Below, one piece after another: positions 14,651 through 24,155 of a stretch of DNA of 56,967 bases; position 1 is the first letter of the stretch; every line of letters begins with the position of its first letter. The notes below the pieces were generated by a model that was not told the DNA's origin, did no database searches, and was given only the letters and a program-made list of their open reading frames with translations. The translations under genes were made by a program, and so were the position numbers. Location: positions 1-56,967 of the forward strand of contig NZ_JAUOEK010000118.1 of the NCBI RefSeq assembly GCF_030540835.1. The letters are read 5' to 3'. Origin of the DNA: Flavivirga aquimarina (GTDB taxonomy: Bacteria; Bacteroidota; Bacteroidia; Flavobacteriales; Flavobacteriaceae).

Positions 14651-15553
14651 TTAACTTCTTCTATTGCCACCACCTCGGCCTCCTCTTCCTCTAAAGTTTT
14701 CTCGCATCTCCTCGGTTTTTTTCTTTACAATAACATTATAGGCTTCTCGCGTTACTTTTTTTCCTTTAGTAGGTACTTTAATGGTAGATTTCTCTTCTGG
14801 ATTCATAACTATTTTAGAACATAAAATAGTCGTCTTATCTGTATTTACTTCTAATATTAACCCCGGTAAGCCCCAATATTCTCCCGGGCCTTGGTTTACA
14901 GGAATTTGCATAGTATACCATGCTACAATTTTAATTTCTCTGGTAGTATTTTCTTCTTTGTTGGTGGCTTTAACTTTAACAGAGTCTTGCTTCTTATTAT
15001 TGGTTTCTTCTCTATCTGGTCGTCTTCTAAAGTTTGTAAAATCGTAAGCATTAGATTGTATCGTCGCAGTGGCTTTAAAACACATATACTTTCCTATTTG
15101 CTTGGTTTCACTTCCCATTTCCCAATTATATTGCGGTAAGCTGTCTTTTATTAAAAATTGTTTTCCGAAAAATTCTTGATCTTGTAATAATTCTTTGCTT
15201 TTAACATTTTTATATTGTGGCCCTCCGGTAAAGCTACTGCTCATCATTGCAAACCTTCCACCACCACGACCGCCTTCACTTGGGGCTTCTAATTTTTCTT
15301 CTTCCTTATAAATAGATTCCGATTGCGTGAATGTTAGTATATATGTTTTTTCAAACATGCTTTTCATTCTGTCTGCAATTCTCTTTTTTTGCTCTTCGCT
15401 CATCCCTGGCCTACCAAAATTGGTCATGTCTACCGAGGTTTTGGAATAATAATATGCCTTTCCTTGAAAATCTTTTTGGGCAAATGAGCAAACTGAAACA
15501 AAAAATAGTAAGCCCGTAGCAATAATTAGTTTACTGTAAATGGATTTAATCAT
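14651..15553 (-). CDS. GLPGLI family protein
   Basis: I start at ATG 15553 (MIKSIYSKLI..., 300 aa) because it begins a proper signal peptide ending CSFAQ; the frame is open 13 codons further upstream. The family hallmark GLPGLILEV occurs near residue 225, preceded by PGEYW. A Gly/Arg-rich tail (RGRGGRGGGNRRS) closes the protein. The family is confined to Bacteroidota and its function is unknown. It often accompanies the barrel protein located downstream here. Confidence 0.9.
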   Translation of the reverse strand: MIKSIYSKLIIATGLLFFVSVCSFAQKDFQGKAYYYSKTSVDMTNFGRPGMSEEQKKRIADRMKSMFEKTYILTFTQSESIYKEEEKLEAPSEGGRGGGRFAMMSSSFTGGPQYKNVKSKELLQDQEFFGKQFLIKDSLPQYNWEMGSETKQIGKYMCFKATATIQSNAYDFTNFRRRPDREETNNKKQDSVKVKATNKEENTTREIKIVAWYTMQIPVNQGPGEYWGLPGLILEVNTDKTTILCSKIVMNPEEKSTIKVPTKGKKVTREAYNVIVKKKTEEMRENFRGRGGRGGGNRRS

Positions 15554-15780
15554 GATTAAGAAATCTTTAAAAATTAGGTATTCTGTTAACACCTATAAGA
15601 CAAAAGACTTCTACAATAGTTTAAACACTAAATGTTAAACTCTTCTTAAAATTAACCTCCTACTCTAATCATGACTCTTTCGCCATCACCACGTCTGGAT
15701 TGATAACTTTCTATCACCTCTTTAGATGTCTTATCCAAAATCTCATCATACACTTTTTGTATCACTTCTTTACTCTTCTT

Positions 15781-15938
15781 TTAATTCTTTAATTTTAAAC
15801 AAACTCTGGGGAAATAATGATTTTTTTAATGCACGAAGTATGGATGTGTTTATCACTAAACTTCGAAAAAAACTAAATCAGGACGATACCGTACAAATTA
15901 TTAATGTTCGTGGATTTGGTTACAAATTAATATGCTGA
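15781..15938 (+). pseudogene. remnant of an OmpR/PhoB-type response regulator
   Basis: The frame carries the last half of a winged-helix effector domain: LNKLWGNNDFFNARSMDVFITKLRKKL and the wing IINVRGFGYKL. No receiver domain exists upstream; a frame opening at 15726 has unrelated N-terminal residues. This is the 3' relic of a deleted two-component regulator. No partner kinase is nearby. Confidence 0.75.
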
Positions 15939-15972
15939 AAAGTGCTAAGGTTTTTGTATTTTTCAAGTCGGT

Positions 15973-16752
15973 ATGAAATATACAGTGTATCTCTTTTTAC
16001 TTCTATCTTATTCAATATCTGCACAAAAGGCTATTGAAGCTTCGCTTATAAAAAAAACAAATTTTAAAACCGATCGATTGGTTGCTATTGATAATTTTGG
16101 CACCAAATATTTTATAAATAATAATGTTTTTAATAAAAAAGATGTTACCAAAACCATTACTTATAATAATTTACAGCTTGGGGATATAACAACTGCAAAC
16201 GTTTTTAACCCATTAAAAATCACCCTCTTTTACAAAGATTTTAATAGTGTTATCATTCTTGATAACCGATTAGCAGAAATATTTAAAATTGATTTTAATG
16301 CGCTTTCTAAATATAAAAATGCATCGCATGTTGCTACAGGGCACGATAATACGATCTGGATTTTTAACCAAGATAATCAAAAATTAGAGCTTTTTGATTA
16401 TAAAACACAAACCACGCGAGCCCAGACAGTACCTATTCAAAGTGACGTTTTAGATTTAAAAAGCAATTATAATTTTTGTTATTTACTTACTAAAAACCAT
16501 TTTTATACGTATAACTATTTTGGAAGCCTCGTTAAAAAGTTAAAAAATGATGGATATAACAAAATTGTTGAAAGCAACGGAGATATCATTTTAAAAAAGA
16601 ATGATTCGTTAGTTTATTTTAAAAAAAACAGCGACACTGCTATTCCAATTTTATTACCAAATTTATTAACAAATACGTTTTTTGTAACCAACGAAACCTT
16701 GTATATTTACGCAAACGAAGCCCTATATGAGTATAAAATAAAAATCAACTAA
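15973..16752 (+). CDS. exported protein, probable beta-propeller-like, unknown
   Basis: This is a 259-residue protein with a signal peptide ending SISAQ (residue 18). The body is made of short beta-strand blocks such as DNTIWIFNQDNQKLELFDY and NFCYLLTKNHFYTYNYFG, suggesting a small propeller. The gene ends 9 bp before the deoxynucleoside kinase and is probably co-transcribed with it. I recall similar proteins next to this kinase in other flavobacteria, but cannot verify it here. Confidence 0.65.
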   Translation: MKYTVYLFLLLSYSISAQKAIEASLIKKTNFKTDRLVAIDNFGTKYFINNNVFNKKDVTKTITYNNLQLGDITTANVFNPLKITLFYKDFNSVIILDNRLAEIFKIDFNALSKYKNASHVATGHDNTIWIFNQDNQKLELFDYKTQTTRAQTVPIQSDVLDLKSNYNFCYLLTKNHFYTYNYFGSLVKKLKNDGYNKIVESNGDIILKKNDSLVYFKKNSDTAIPILLPNLLTNTFFVTNETLYIYANEALYEYKIKIN

Positions 16753-16761
16753 AAATAAATT

Positions 16762-17376
16762 ATGCACATTGCAATTGCTGGGAATATTGGCTCGGGAAAA
16801 ACCACACTTACAAAACTATTAGCCAAACATTATAAATGGGAAGCACAACTGGAAGATGTTGTAGACAATCCGTACTTAGATGATTTTTATAACCAAATGG
16901 AGCGTTGGAGTTTCAATTTACAAGTATACTTTTTAAATAGTAGATTTCGCCAAGTGTTGCAAATTCGTCAAAGCGGAAAAGACATTATACAAGATAGGAC
17001 CATATACGAGGATGCCCATATTTTTGCACCTAATTTACATGCTATGGGTTTAATGACAAATCGCGATTACGAAAATTACAAGTCGCTTTTCGATTTAATG
17101 GAATCTTTAGTTAAAGGCCCGGATGTATTAATTTATTTAAGAAGTTCTATACCTAATTTAGTATCTCAAATACATAAACGGGGTCGCGATTACGAAAACT
17201 CAATAAGTATTGATTATTTAAGTCGATTAAACGAGCGTTACGAGGCTTGGATACATGGCTACGATAAAGGAAAGCTTTTAATTATAGATGTAGATAATTT
17301 AAATTTTGTAGATAACCCAGAAGACTTAGGAGATGTTATCAATACTATTGATGCAGAAATAAATGGGCTATTCTAG
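16762..17376 (+). CDS. deoxynucleoside kinase
   Basis: The 204-residue cytosolic kinase of the dNK/dCK/dGK family phosphorylates deoxynucleosides for salvage. The P-loop GNIGSGKTT is at 7-15. The DRTIYEDAHIFA motif (DR-[ST]-x-x-E-D) supplies catalytic and substrate contacts, and the lid region has KRGRDYE. Length is normal. Substrate preference (adenosine, guanosine or broad) cannot be read from sequence. Confidence 0.92.
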   Translation: MHIAIAGNIGSGKTTLTKLLAKHYKWEAQLEDVVDNPYLDDFYNQMERWSFNLQVYFLNSRFRQVLQIRQSGKDIIQDRTIYEDAHIFAPNLHAMGLMTNRDYENYKSLFDLMESLVKGPDVLIYLRSSIPNLVSQIHKRGRDYENSISIDYLSRLNERYEAWIHGYDKGKLLIIDVDNLNFVDNPEDLGDVINTIDAEINGLF

Positions 17377-17443
17377 ATCGTTTATTTTTTAACTGCTATA
17401 AATTTAAATAAACATTTTGTGGTTTGCTAAACACATTTATTAA

Positions 17444-18037
17444 CTACCACTCTTCCTCTTGCTCTTTATCTGTTAAATAGTTTAAAAGGCTCTTATTTAA
17501 GTTATTAAGTAAATTTTCTACTTGCGATAAAACTTTTTCGTAACCTTCTATTATTTTTCCATCATTAGAATAAAACTTATTTTTTTGAAAGTTTATTTTT
17601 TTGCTTTTCTTACTTGAACTAGTTTTATAAAACATGTTTATAGGTCTAAATCTATATTCTCCATCTTTAAACCTTAATTCTATTTTACATTCTATGTCTC
17701 CACAAATGTAGTTTGACTTCTCGGTAAAACAAATAGCATTATTTGTAAGACCAGTAAAAGTCACCTTTTTATTTCCTTTTGCTGTTTCACCTTCATCACT
17801 TTTATCCGATTTAGAAAGAACATCCTCGAAATTTCCATATTTTTCGTCAAGCCATTTTTCTGCTTTCGAAGCCATATTTTCTTTCTTCTTCCCATCTATA
17901 TAAGTCGTTATATTTTTAGGGCTTAACCCTTCCCTATTATAAACGAATTTTGTTTCTTGAGAATCATCATTTTTATCACTTTGAGCAAATGAAGCAGCAG
18001 ACATTAAAATAATACTAAATAAGATAATTTTTTTCAT
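17444..18037 (-). CDS. exported DUF4468-like protein
   Basis: I start at the ATG that begins MKKIILFSIILM (197 aa, signal peptide ending SFAQ); upstream in-frame starts would bury the signal. Segments such as MASKAEKWLDEKYGN, NKKVTFTGLTNNA, IECKIELRFKDGEYRF and the ending LLNYLTDKEQEEEW resemble DUF4468 (TBP-like fold) proteins of Bacteroidota, which are of unknown function. The gene stands alone. Confidence 0.6.
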   Translation of the reverse strand: MKKIILFSIILMSAASFAQSDKNDDSQETKFVYNREGLSPKNITTYIDGKKKENMASKAEKWLDEKYGNFEDVLSKSDKSDEGETAKGNKKVTFTGLTNNAICFTEKSNYICGDIECKIELRFKDGEYRFRPINMFYKTSSSKKSKKINFQKNKFYSNDGKIIEGYEKVLSQVENLLNNLNKSLLNYLTDKEQEEEW

Positions 18038-18235
18038 AACTAATTTTAATAATTTAAAATAACCCATGTTTTTAAAAGTAATGCCTATCACTCATCATTA
18101 CTTCTTTGTATCAAATCTAATAAATAAATTCATACAAAAATAAAACTTGCCTACAATAAACAAATTAGTTTTCTTACTTTTATTCTTATTGGTATCTTTT
18201 CAGGGTGAGACAAACACCATCTGTGTATTCATTGT

Positions 18236-19981
18236 TTATTTTACTACAAAGCGATTGGAAGCGTTTTCTGTTTTTAAAAGATAAACACCACTTGGGAATG
18301 TACTAACATCTACTTTTGTTCTATTTAACTTCACATCTGTTTTTAATACTAATTCACCAAGAATATTAAATATTTTAACGGCACCTATTAGGCTGTTACT
18401 TGTAGAAATAACCAATTCGTCGCTACTAGGTATAGGATATATTTTAATCGTATTTTCTTTTATAATATTATCACTTACCGATAACGCATTTAAAGCTCCA
18501 AAACCTAATGTTTGCCCAACGTTAGCAAAATCATAGGGACCAACTGTTCCACTTGCTCCAAATTCTTCTGCTCCAGCATCAAAATCTACTTCTCTATTTC
18601 CTCCTAAAATATCTTTTGTTACAAATGAATAGGTTCCAACGCCTGCATCAATAGCCGCACTTCCAGTAACAAGTCTGTAAAAATCACTTCCGCTAGTTAA
18701 CAATCCAGAACCCACTGTTTGGTTAGAATTTACACCATTAGTTAAATCCCAACTTCCATTTTGAGTGATATTACCCTGATAAACGGAAGTTCCTGTTGGG
18801 GTTGTAATTTCTTCAAAAGCAGAGTCGCTCGAATTTAACATGATATTATTAGCAACTACTAAGTTTTCTGGCGCCAAAGTTAAACTACTATTTACAGTGG
18901 TTCCTACTCGAATAGCCAAATCACAATTAACCAACGTATTGTTTGTTATTTGTGTGTTTTTTACTTGATAATACTCATTGAGTGCAGAACCTGGTTTCCC
19001 ATTAGAAATATTAATACCTCCTGTAGCATTAGAACCTGCACCTCCGGGTTTTCTGTGATTTACTCCTTCTATATAATTATTATATATTTTATGGTCTTCG
19101 CCTATAACCCTAATACCTCCAGAAAACGAATTGTTTTCTGCAAAAAAGTAATTATTGTATACTTCGCAATTATTACCATGTCTCAAGGTTAATGTGCCTT
19201 GATAATCTCGAAAAGTGTTATTATAGTATTTATTACTACCACTTTTGTTTGAAATAATTTCTACTTCGCCCGACCAGTTATTAAAAAAATTATTATAAAC
19301 TTCTGTGAAAGAATTAGAAAGCGATGTAGAACTACTTCCTATTCTTAGAGCGTCTTGATCGTTAAATCCATTGATATCATTATCTACTGGAACTCTATCT
19401 GCAAAATAATTGTGATGTATTTTAGTATAATCTGGTGTTGTACTGCTACGATTATCATTAATAACACTACCTACGCCATTTTTACCTATAAACGAACAAT
19501 AGCTCACCTCATTATTTTGCCCATACATAGTAATCCATTTAAATACATCTTCATCCTGACTTACACTAGCATTATAGGAATCTATCTTTATATTTCTAAC
19601 ATGACAATTTTCACATTCGTCATTACTTGTATCTCTAAATTCTATAATAGGTTCTATATCGCCACCACTTGAAATAAGACCTGAAGCATTTTGAAAAACT
19701 ATACCCTCTAAAATAATATAAGACCCTCCTATGCTTATATTACATCTTCCTTCAAAAAATACACTTCCTGGATTCTGAGCTTTAATAATACAAGGTTGAG
19801 AGTCTGTTCCGTTTACATTAATTGATATCTGAATATCGGTCCAGGTACCATCGGTTAGCTCTATAGTTGTACCAGCTTGAGCATTCGAAATTGCGTTTTG
19901 AAGTTCGGTATTGTTACTCACAACCTGCGAATTGGCATTTATAATAAAAAATAGCACTAATAAGTATAAATAGTTTTTCAT
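18236..19981 (-). CDS. secreted PL6-family polysaccharide lyase (probable alginate lyase)
   Basis: From ATG 19981 the protein is 581 aa with signal peptide MKNYLYLLVLFFIINANSQ. The central right-handed beta-helix matches the chondroitinase-B/PL6 family. It has the catalytic-site pair expected for PL6: Lys246 in EIISNKSG and Arg267 in TLTLRHGN. A carboxylate cluster around Asp200-Asp210 (NDINGFNDQDALRIG) precedes it. The C-terminal about 75 residues (IKIYPIPSSDEL... to FVVK) form a type A T9SS sorting domain, so the enzyme should be exported or surface-attached. PL6 members cut alginate or dermatan/chondroitin; alginate is the likelier substrate for a marine flavobacterium (inference). Confidence 0.88.
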   Translation of the reverse strand: MKNYLYLLVLFFIINANSQVVSNNTELQNAISNAQAGTTIELTDGTWTDIQISINVNGTDSQPCIIKAQNPGSVFFEGRCNISIGGSYIILEGIVFQNASGLISSGGDIEPIIEFRDTSNDECENCHVRNIKIDSYNASVSQDEDVFKWITMYGQNNEVSYCSFIGKNGVGSVINDNRSSTTPDYTKIHHNYFADRVPVDNDINGFNDQDALRIGSSSTSLSNSFTEVYNNFFNNWSGEVEIISNKSGSNKYYNNTFRDYQGTLTLRHGNNCEVYNNYFFAENNSFSGGIRVIGEDHKIYNNYIEGVNHRKPGGAGSNATGGINISNGKPGSALNEYYQVKNTQITNNTLVNCDLAIRVGTTVNSSLTLAPENLVVANNIMLNSSDSAFEEITTPTGTSVYQGNITQNGSWDLTNGVNSNQTVGSGLLTSGSDFYRLVTGSAAIDAGVGTYSFVTKDILGGNREVDFDAGAEEFGASGTVGPYDFANVGQTLGFGALNALSVSDNIIKENTIKIYPIPSSDELVISTSNSLIGAVKIFNILGELVLKTDVKLNRTKVDVSTFPSGVYLLKTENASNRFVVK

Positions 19982-20144
19982 GGCAGTTATTTTTGTTTTT
20001 TGGAAAACCAATCTGGTTAACCAATTGTCAAATATAAGAAGTTTTATTCTAATTTGTATTAGAATACTATTTATATAACAAAAAAGCACTTTCTCTACTA
20101 CGTCACCATAACAACTATCTTAAATAGTTTGAAATGGCCAAATA

Positions 20145-20178
20145 AAAAAGAGCTACAATTTCTTGTAACCCTCTTTTT
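20145..20178. terminator. hairpin flanked by A and T runs
   Basis: AAAAAGAG (20145-20152) pairs with CTCTTTTT (20171-20178) and TACAA with TTGTA inside. The symmetrical A/T runs make it able to stop transcription in either direction. It lies in the 750-bp gap between the divergent PL6 and beta-helix genes, where no gene needing it is evident. Confidence 0.5.
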
Positions 20179-20328
20179 CACTGTATAATGAATGATTAAT
20201 AGCAATAGTTGGACACCACATTCTCTTAAAAGTCACATATTGCAAAATGCCATAAAACAAAAAAGCATCCCAATCTTCTGTTAAGAAAAAAGGAAAGCTT
20301 CTCATTGGTTACCAAATTACTTTGGTAA

Positions 20329-20428
20329 ACTACTTCCTAGATTCCTCTAGGAACAACACAACGTCGTATTTATTGCCAAAAAAAGCCCTAATTCATCAGA
20401 GCTCTTTATTGCAATTTTTGCGGTCTGG
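20329..20428. repeat. intergenic repeat, copy 1 (partner at 39318-39413)
   Basis: About 100 bp align with 39318-39413 at roughly 70% identity. Shared blocks are ATTCCTC, ACAACGT/ACTACGT, GTATT-ATT-CCAAAAAA, CCTAATT and TTGCAATTTTT-CGGTCTG. On the minus strand copy 1 reads as an open peptide QTAKIAIKSSDELGLFL, which is broken in copy 2. It is either a decayed coding tail shared by two former genes or a conserved RNA. The rest of 20179-20729 holds no gene I can support. Confidence 0.5.
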
Positions 20429-20729
20429 ACGAAATCCAAACCTTATACTCATTATAATTCACAAACTATTGTTGTCTATTTGCGAACTTCTATATAATTT
20501 CTATAATGTCAAAATAACTTTCGTGTTGCAAATATATAATTTGCAATGTGACAAACCAATATAAATCCCAATAAATTTGACAGCATATTATGCTTATCAA
20601 ATTATATGAGAGATAATTAGATTCATACTGTCCTAAATTTTAAACAGCTCTAAAAATTAATTCCCAAACAAAACTAGTTTTAAAAAGCAATTAGTTTTGT
20701 AAATTTGCTTTCCACAAAAAAATAATTAA

Positions 20730-21761
20730 ATGAAAAACCTACTTAAAACCTACACTTTAGTCTTTATTACGCTATTTATTAATTGTAAGTCAGACGACGA
20801 CTTAAACAAAACCCCAAACAGTTCATATTATGATTTAGGAGTTCTTCCCGACCTTGTTGCCGATGTTGAATGGCCTCTTGAACCTCAAATCATGGAACAA
20901 AGAAACATTAGGAACAACACCGAATTCCAAGAAGCTTCTGCAGTAAATGGTGTTTCTGCTAAAGTGGCTTCGGGTACGTACAATGACATAAACATAACCT
21001 GTAATGATTGTGAATTTATTTTGGAAGACCATGCCGAAATTCAAGGCAGCTTAACTTTTACTGGTAATCGAATAAAATGGAAAGGTGGTCTTGTTACTAC
21101 CGGACCAATCATTATGGAAAGTAAAGGAGATATACTAATAGATAATCTACACTCAATTACTCATGGAGGTGAATTAAATAACTTCTCTGGTCCAGCGACA
21201 GGATGGAATCGAGTGGCTTTAATAAACTCTACCATGGAAGTTATAAACGGAGACAATAACGGTGATTGGGCATTATTTATTCAGGGAAAGAATGGTACCG
21301 ACTTTAGGGGAAATAATTTTATCTTAGCAAATGTTCGTTTAGAGTCTGACGCTCAAAATAACAGATTTCAATCTATACAAAATTTGGTCGTTGTCGACTC
21401 TTATTTTAATTCTAACATATCCTCTAAAAACGGATTGCGAATTCATAAAGGCTGTAAAGATGTTTATATGCGAGATGTAATTATTGTGGGAGCTAACACC
21501 AACTCAGGTGAAGAGACTCAAATAACCAATGGTATATTTGAGCAAATCACTAGGTATAACGATGTAAATAATCACTTTTCAAACGGCATTGGTTTTAATA
21601 CGATCAATGTAACTATAAACGATTCACAATGTTATACTACTTCTTCTAATGGTATTGGACAGCCTCCATCACTTGGAGTCGCCTCAGGAAGTAATCCTGA
21701 TATGAAAGCTTGGGATGGGCTAACCGTTCCTAATTCTTCCAATTTTGGAGCTGATCATTAA
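20730..21761 (+). CDS. surface lipoprotein with beta-helix, unknown
   Basis: The 343-residue protein has a lipoprotein signal (lipobox FINC, Cys19, followed by KSDDD, an acidic stretch like the surface-export signal of Bacteroidota lipoproteins). The remainder is made of short beta-helix rungs (ILEDHAEIQGSLTFTG, LIDNLHSITHGG, VVDSYFNSNISSKNGLRIH). This suggests a polysaccharide-binding or lyase-like fold, but I see no catalytic signature. It is divergent from the PL6 gene and 43 bp upstream of a hydrolase gene, likely one operon. Confidence 0.65.
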   Translation: MKNLLKTYTLVFITLFINCKSDDDLNKTPNSSYYDLGVLPDLVADVEWPLEPQIMEQRNIRNNTEFQEASAVNGVSAKVASGTYNDINITCNDCEFILEDHAEIQGSLTFTGNRIKWKGGLVTTGPIIMESKGDILIDNLHSITHGGELNNFSGPATGWNRVALINSTMEVINGDNNGDWALFIQGKNGTDFRGNNFILANVRLESDAQNNRFQSIQNLVVVDSYFNSNISSKNGLRIHKGCKDVYMRDVIIVGANTNSGEETQITNGIFEQITRYNDVNNHFSNGIGFNTINVTINDSQCYTTSSNGIGQPPSLGVASGSNPDMKAWDGLTVPNSSNFGADH

Positions 21762-21804
21762 AAAATAAAAAGGTAAATTATTAGTCTTAATCAAAACATC
21801 AATC

Positions 21805-22899
21805 ATGAAAATAAATCTTTTAAGCCTTTTAGTAATTTTACTTGTTCTCTTCTCCTTTAAAAACAACCAAGTTGATTATGTCTGTACACCATGCGATTTG
21901 TCATGTGATGAACTTAGTTTTTCCAAACCGGGAACCTGTCCTAAATGTGATATGGTCCTCATTAAAAAAAATGATTTAGATTTAAAGAAGAAAAAAGAAC
22001 AGGTATTGAATGATATTAATATTCAAGAAGGTTCAGGGTCTTTTTTAGTTGAAGGAGGAAAAGGTAAGGTTAACAAATCTATAAAAGTATATTACCACAG
22101 ACCAAAAAATTTCAACGCAGATTCTAAAATATTAATGGTCATCCCGGGGGCAGGAAGAAATGGAGACAGTTACAGAGATGCATGGATTGAGGAATCTGAA
22201 AAGTATAGCGTTCTTATACTTTCTCCTATGTATCCAGAAAAAGAATATCCTTTTGAAAACTACCATTTATGTGGATTAATGGGTAACCTCAATTTAAAAA
22301 ACAGTATCACTTATATTGAGAATACAAATATGGTAAAGCTCGACGAGAATAATTTTACTTTTACAATAAATCCTAATAAAGACGAATGGATTTTCAACGA
22401 TTTTGATAGAATATTTGACCTTGCTGTAAACGAACTTAAATCTAATCAAACCGAATACGATGCCTTTGGACATTCTGCAGGTGGGCAAATTTTACATCGA
22501 TTGGCAGTCTGTGCTAAATCCTCGAAAGTTAATCGAATTTTAGCTTCAAACTCTGGGTTTTACACCCTTCCTGATTTTAATACTGCTCTCCCTTTTGGTA
22601 TCAAAAACACCTCTATCAACAAAGACGATTTAAGAGCCTCATTTAAAAGGAATTTAGTTCTATTTACAGGAGAGCTCGATAATGAAAATGAAACAGGTGG
22701 AACATTGTTGCGTTCCCGTTCGGCAGATTTACAAGGGTTGCATCGATTGGAAAGAGCACGTTTCTTTTTCCAAACCTCAAAGTCTATAGCCGAAGAAATG
22801 CAATATGATTTTAATTGGAAGATAAGGATAGTACCAAATGTTGGGCATAATCATCGAAAAATGGGGGATGCAGCAGCCAAGTATTTATACGACAATTAA
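21805..22899 (+). CDS. exported alpha/beta-hydrolase with Cys-rich N-terminal motif
   Basis: This is a 364-residue protein with an N-terminal hydrophobic segment (4-18). A Cys-rich stretch follows (Cys27, 30, 34, then PGTCPKCDM with Cys45, 48), like the small heavy-metal-binding (YHS-related) motif. An alpha/beta-hydrolase domain comes next: oxyanion region VIPGAGRNG, nucleophile elbow GHSAG with Ser224, and a late His in VPNVGHNHRKMG. An esterase acting on plant or algal polysaccharide or phenolic esters is plausible. The metal-motif/hydrolase combination is unusual. Confidence 0.75.
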   Translation: MKINLLSLLVILLVLFSFKNNQVDYVCTPCDLSCDELSFSKPGTCPKCDMVLIKKNDLDLKKKKEQVLNDINIQEGSGSFLVEGGKGKVNKSIKVYYHRPKNFNADSKILMVIPGAGRNGDSYRDAWIEESEKYSVLILSPMYPEKEYPFENYHLCGLMGNLNLKNSITYIENTNMVKLDENNFTFTINPNKDEWIFNDFDRIFDLAVNELKSNQTEYDAFGHSAGGQILHRLAVCAKSSKVNRILASNSGFYTLPDFNTALPFGIKNTSINKDDLRASFKRNLVLFTGELDNENETGGTLLRSRSADLQGLHRLERARFFFQTSKSIAEEMQYDFNWKIRIVPNVGHNHRKMGDAAAKYLYDN

Positions 22900-23069
22900 T
22901 TAAATTAAAATATAATGAACTAGGAGCACTTAATGATATAGGTTTTATTAAATAGTGCCTTCCATTACGGCTTCCCTAAAATCTATTTTAACACAATCAT
23001 TTCGTTAATTCTCTTTAAAAATCAATATATTTGAACACTTGTTTTTTGCAAGTTTAATATAATGAGTAA

Positions 23070-24137
23070 ATGAAAATAGAAGCATTAGGGTATAATGATA
23101 CTCTAGAAAAATACAGAGTAGTCCAGAATTTAGATTCATTTGAAATTGGCAGAGTCATATTAGAACATAAAGAAAGATATGTAGTAAAGACTTCTGAAAG
23201 TGAATTTGATTCTGAACTCATAGGTAATTTAAGGTTTACAGCTGAAAGCAGATATGATTTTCCTGCCGTTGGAGATTGGGTTGCTTTTTCCAGTTATGAT
23301 GATAATAAAGCATTGATACATGCTATTTACCCTCGAAAAGCCATTATTGAAAGAAAAGCTGTTGGCAAATCTGGACAAACACAAATTATCGCAACTAATG
23401 TCGATTTTGGTCTAATCGTTCAGGCGGTTAACAGAGACTTTAATTTGAACAGATTAGAAAGGTATTTGACCATTTGTAATGCCTCTAATGTTGAACCTAT
23501 AATAGTTTTGAATAAAACAGACTTGATAAAAAAATCTGAGTTAAACGCTATAATAGCTCAAATAAATCAGCGAATTAAAGATGTTTCAATACTAAGCATT
23601 AGTAATCTTAGCACAGAAGGATATCTGGAACTAGAGGCTATAATACAAAAAGGGAAAACATACTGTTTACTTGGTTCTTCAGGAGTTGGAAAATCGACTA
23701 TTATTAATGGCCTTTCCAATAAATTATTAATGAAAACAAGTGAGATAAGTTCTAGTGTAAACAAAGGAAAACACACCACAAGTCACCGTGAATTAATCGT
23801 ATTAAATAATGGGGGAATCATGATAGATAACCCAGGGATGCGAGAAATTGGAATTGCTGATACAGCCGATGGTTTAGAAACTACTTTTGAATCTATAGTT
23901 GAATATTCTAAAGATTGTAAATTCAAAGACTGTACTCATATACATGAAAAAGGATGTGCCATTCTTGAAGCTGTTGAAAATGGAGAGATTGATGAAGAAG
24001 CTTATGCTAATTTTCAGAAAATGGAAAGAGAAAAATCCCATTTCGAATCTAACCTATTAGATAGAAAAAAGAAGGACAAAAACTTAGGGAAAATGATTAA
24101 GAATATTAAGAAGCAAAGAAGAGACAATAAGTATTAA
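23070..24137 (+). CDS. rsgA: ribosome small-subunit-dependent GTPase A
   Basis: The 355-residue RsgA (YjeQ) assists late 30S maturation. An OB-fold occupies about 25-100. The circularly permuted GTPase follows with G4 NKTD (148-151), then G1 GSSGVGKST (202-210) and G3 DNPG (253-256). The zinc knuckle has Cys283, Cys288, His290 and Cys296 (CKFKDCTHIHEKGC). The basic C-terminal tail (KKKDKNLGKMIKNIKKQ) fits RNA binding. This is the divergent Bacteroidota/Firmicutes variant by length. Confidence 0.93.
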   Translation: MKIEALGYNDTLEKYRVVQNLDSFEIGRVILEHKERYVVKTSESEFDSELIGNLRFTAESRYDFPAVGDWVAFSSYDDNKALIHAIYPRKAIIERKAVGKSGQTQIIATNVDFGLIVQAVNRDFNLNRLERYLTICNASNVEPIIVLNKTDLIKKSELNAIIAQINQRIKDVSILSISNLSTEGYLELEAIIQKGKTYCLLGSSGVGKSTIINGLSNKLLMKTSEISSSVNKGKHTTSHRELIVLNNGGIMIDNPGMREIGIADTADGLETTFESIVEYSKDCKFKDCTHIHEKGCAILEAVENGEIDEEAYANFQKMEREKSHFESNLLDRKKKDKNLGKMIKNIKKQRRDNKY

Positions 24138-24155
24138 TTAGAAGAATTAAAACAA

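Noticed and set aside
15660-15773. Minus-strand frame of about 37 codons ending GDGERVMIRVGG
   Set aside because: Only a GTG could start it, it overlaps the region of response-regulator decay, and no family is recognised. It might be the tail of another lost gene but cannot be supported.
16088-17376. Possible prophage or conjugative module around the tRNA
   Set aside because: No integrase, phage structural or conjugation genes were seen anywhere in the window; neighbouring genes are housekeeping or envelope functions.
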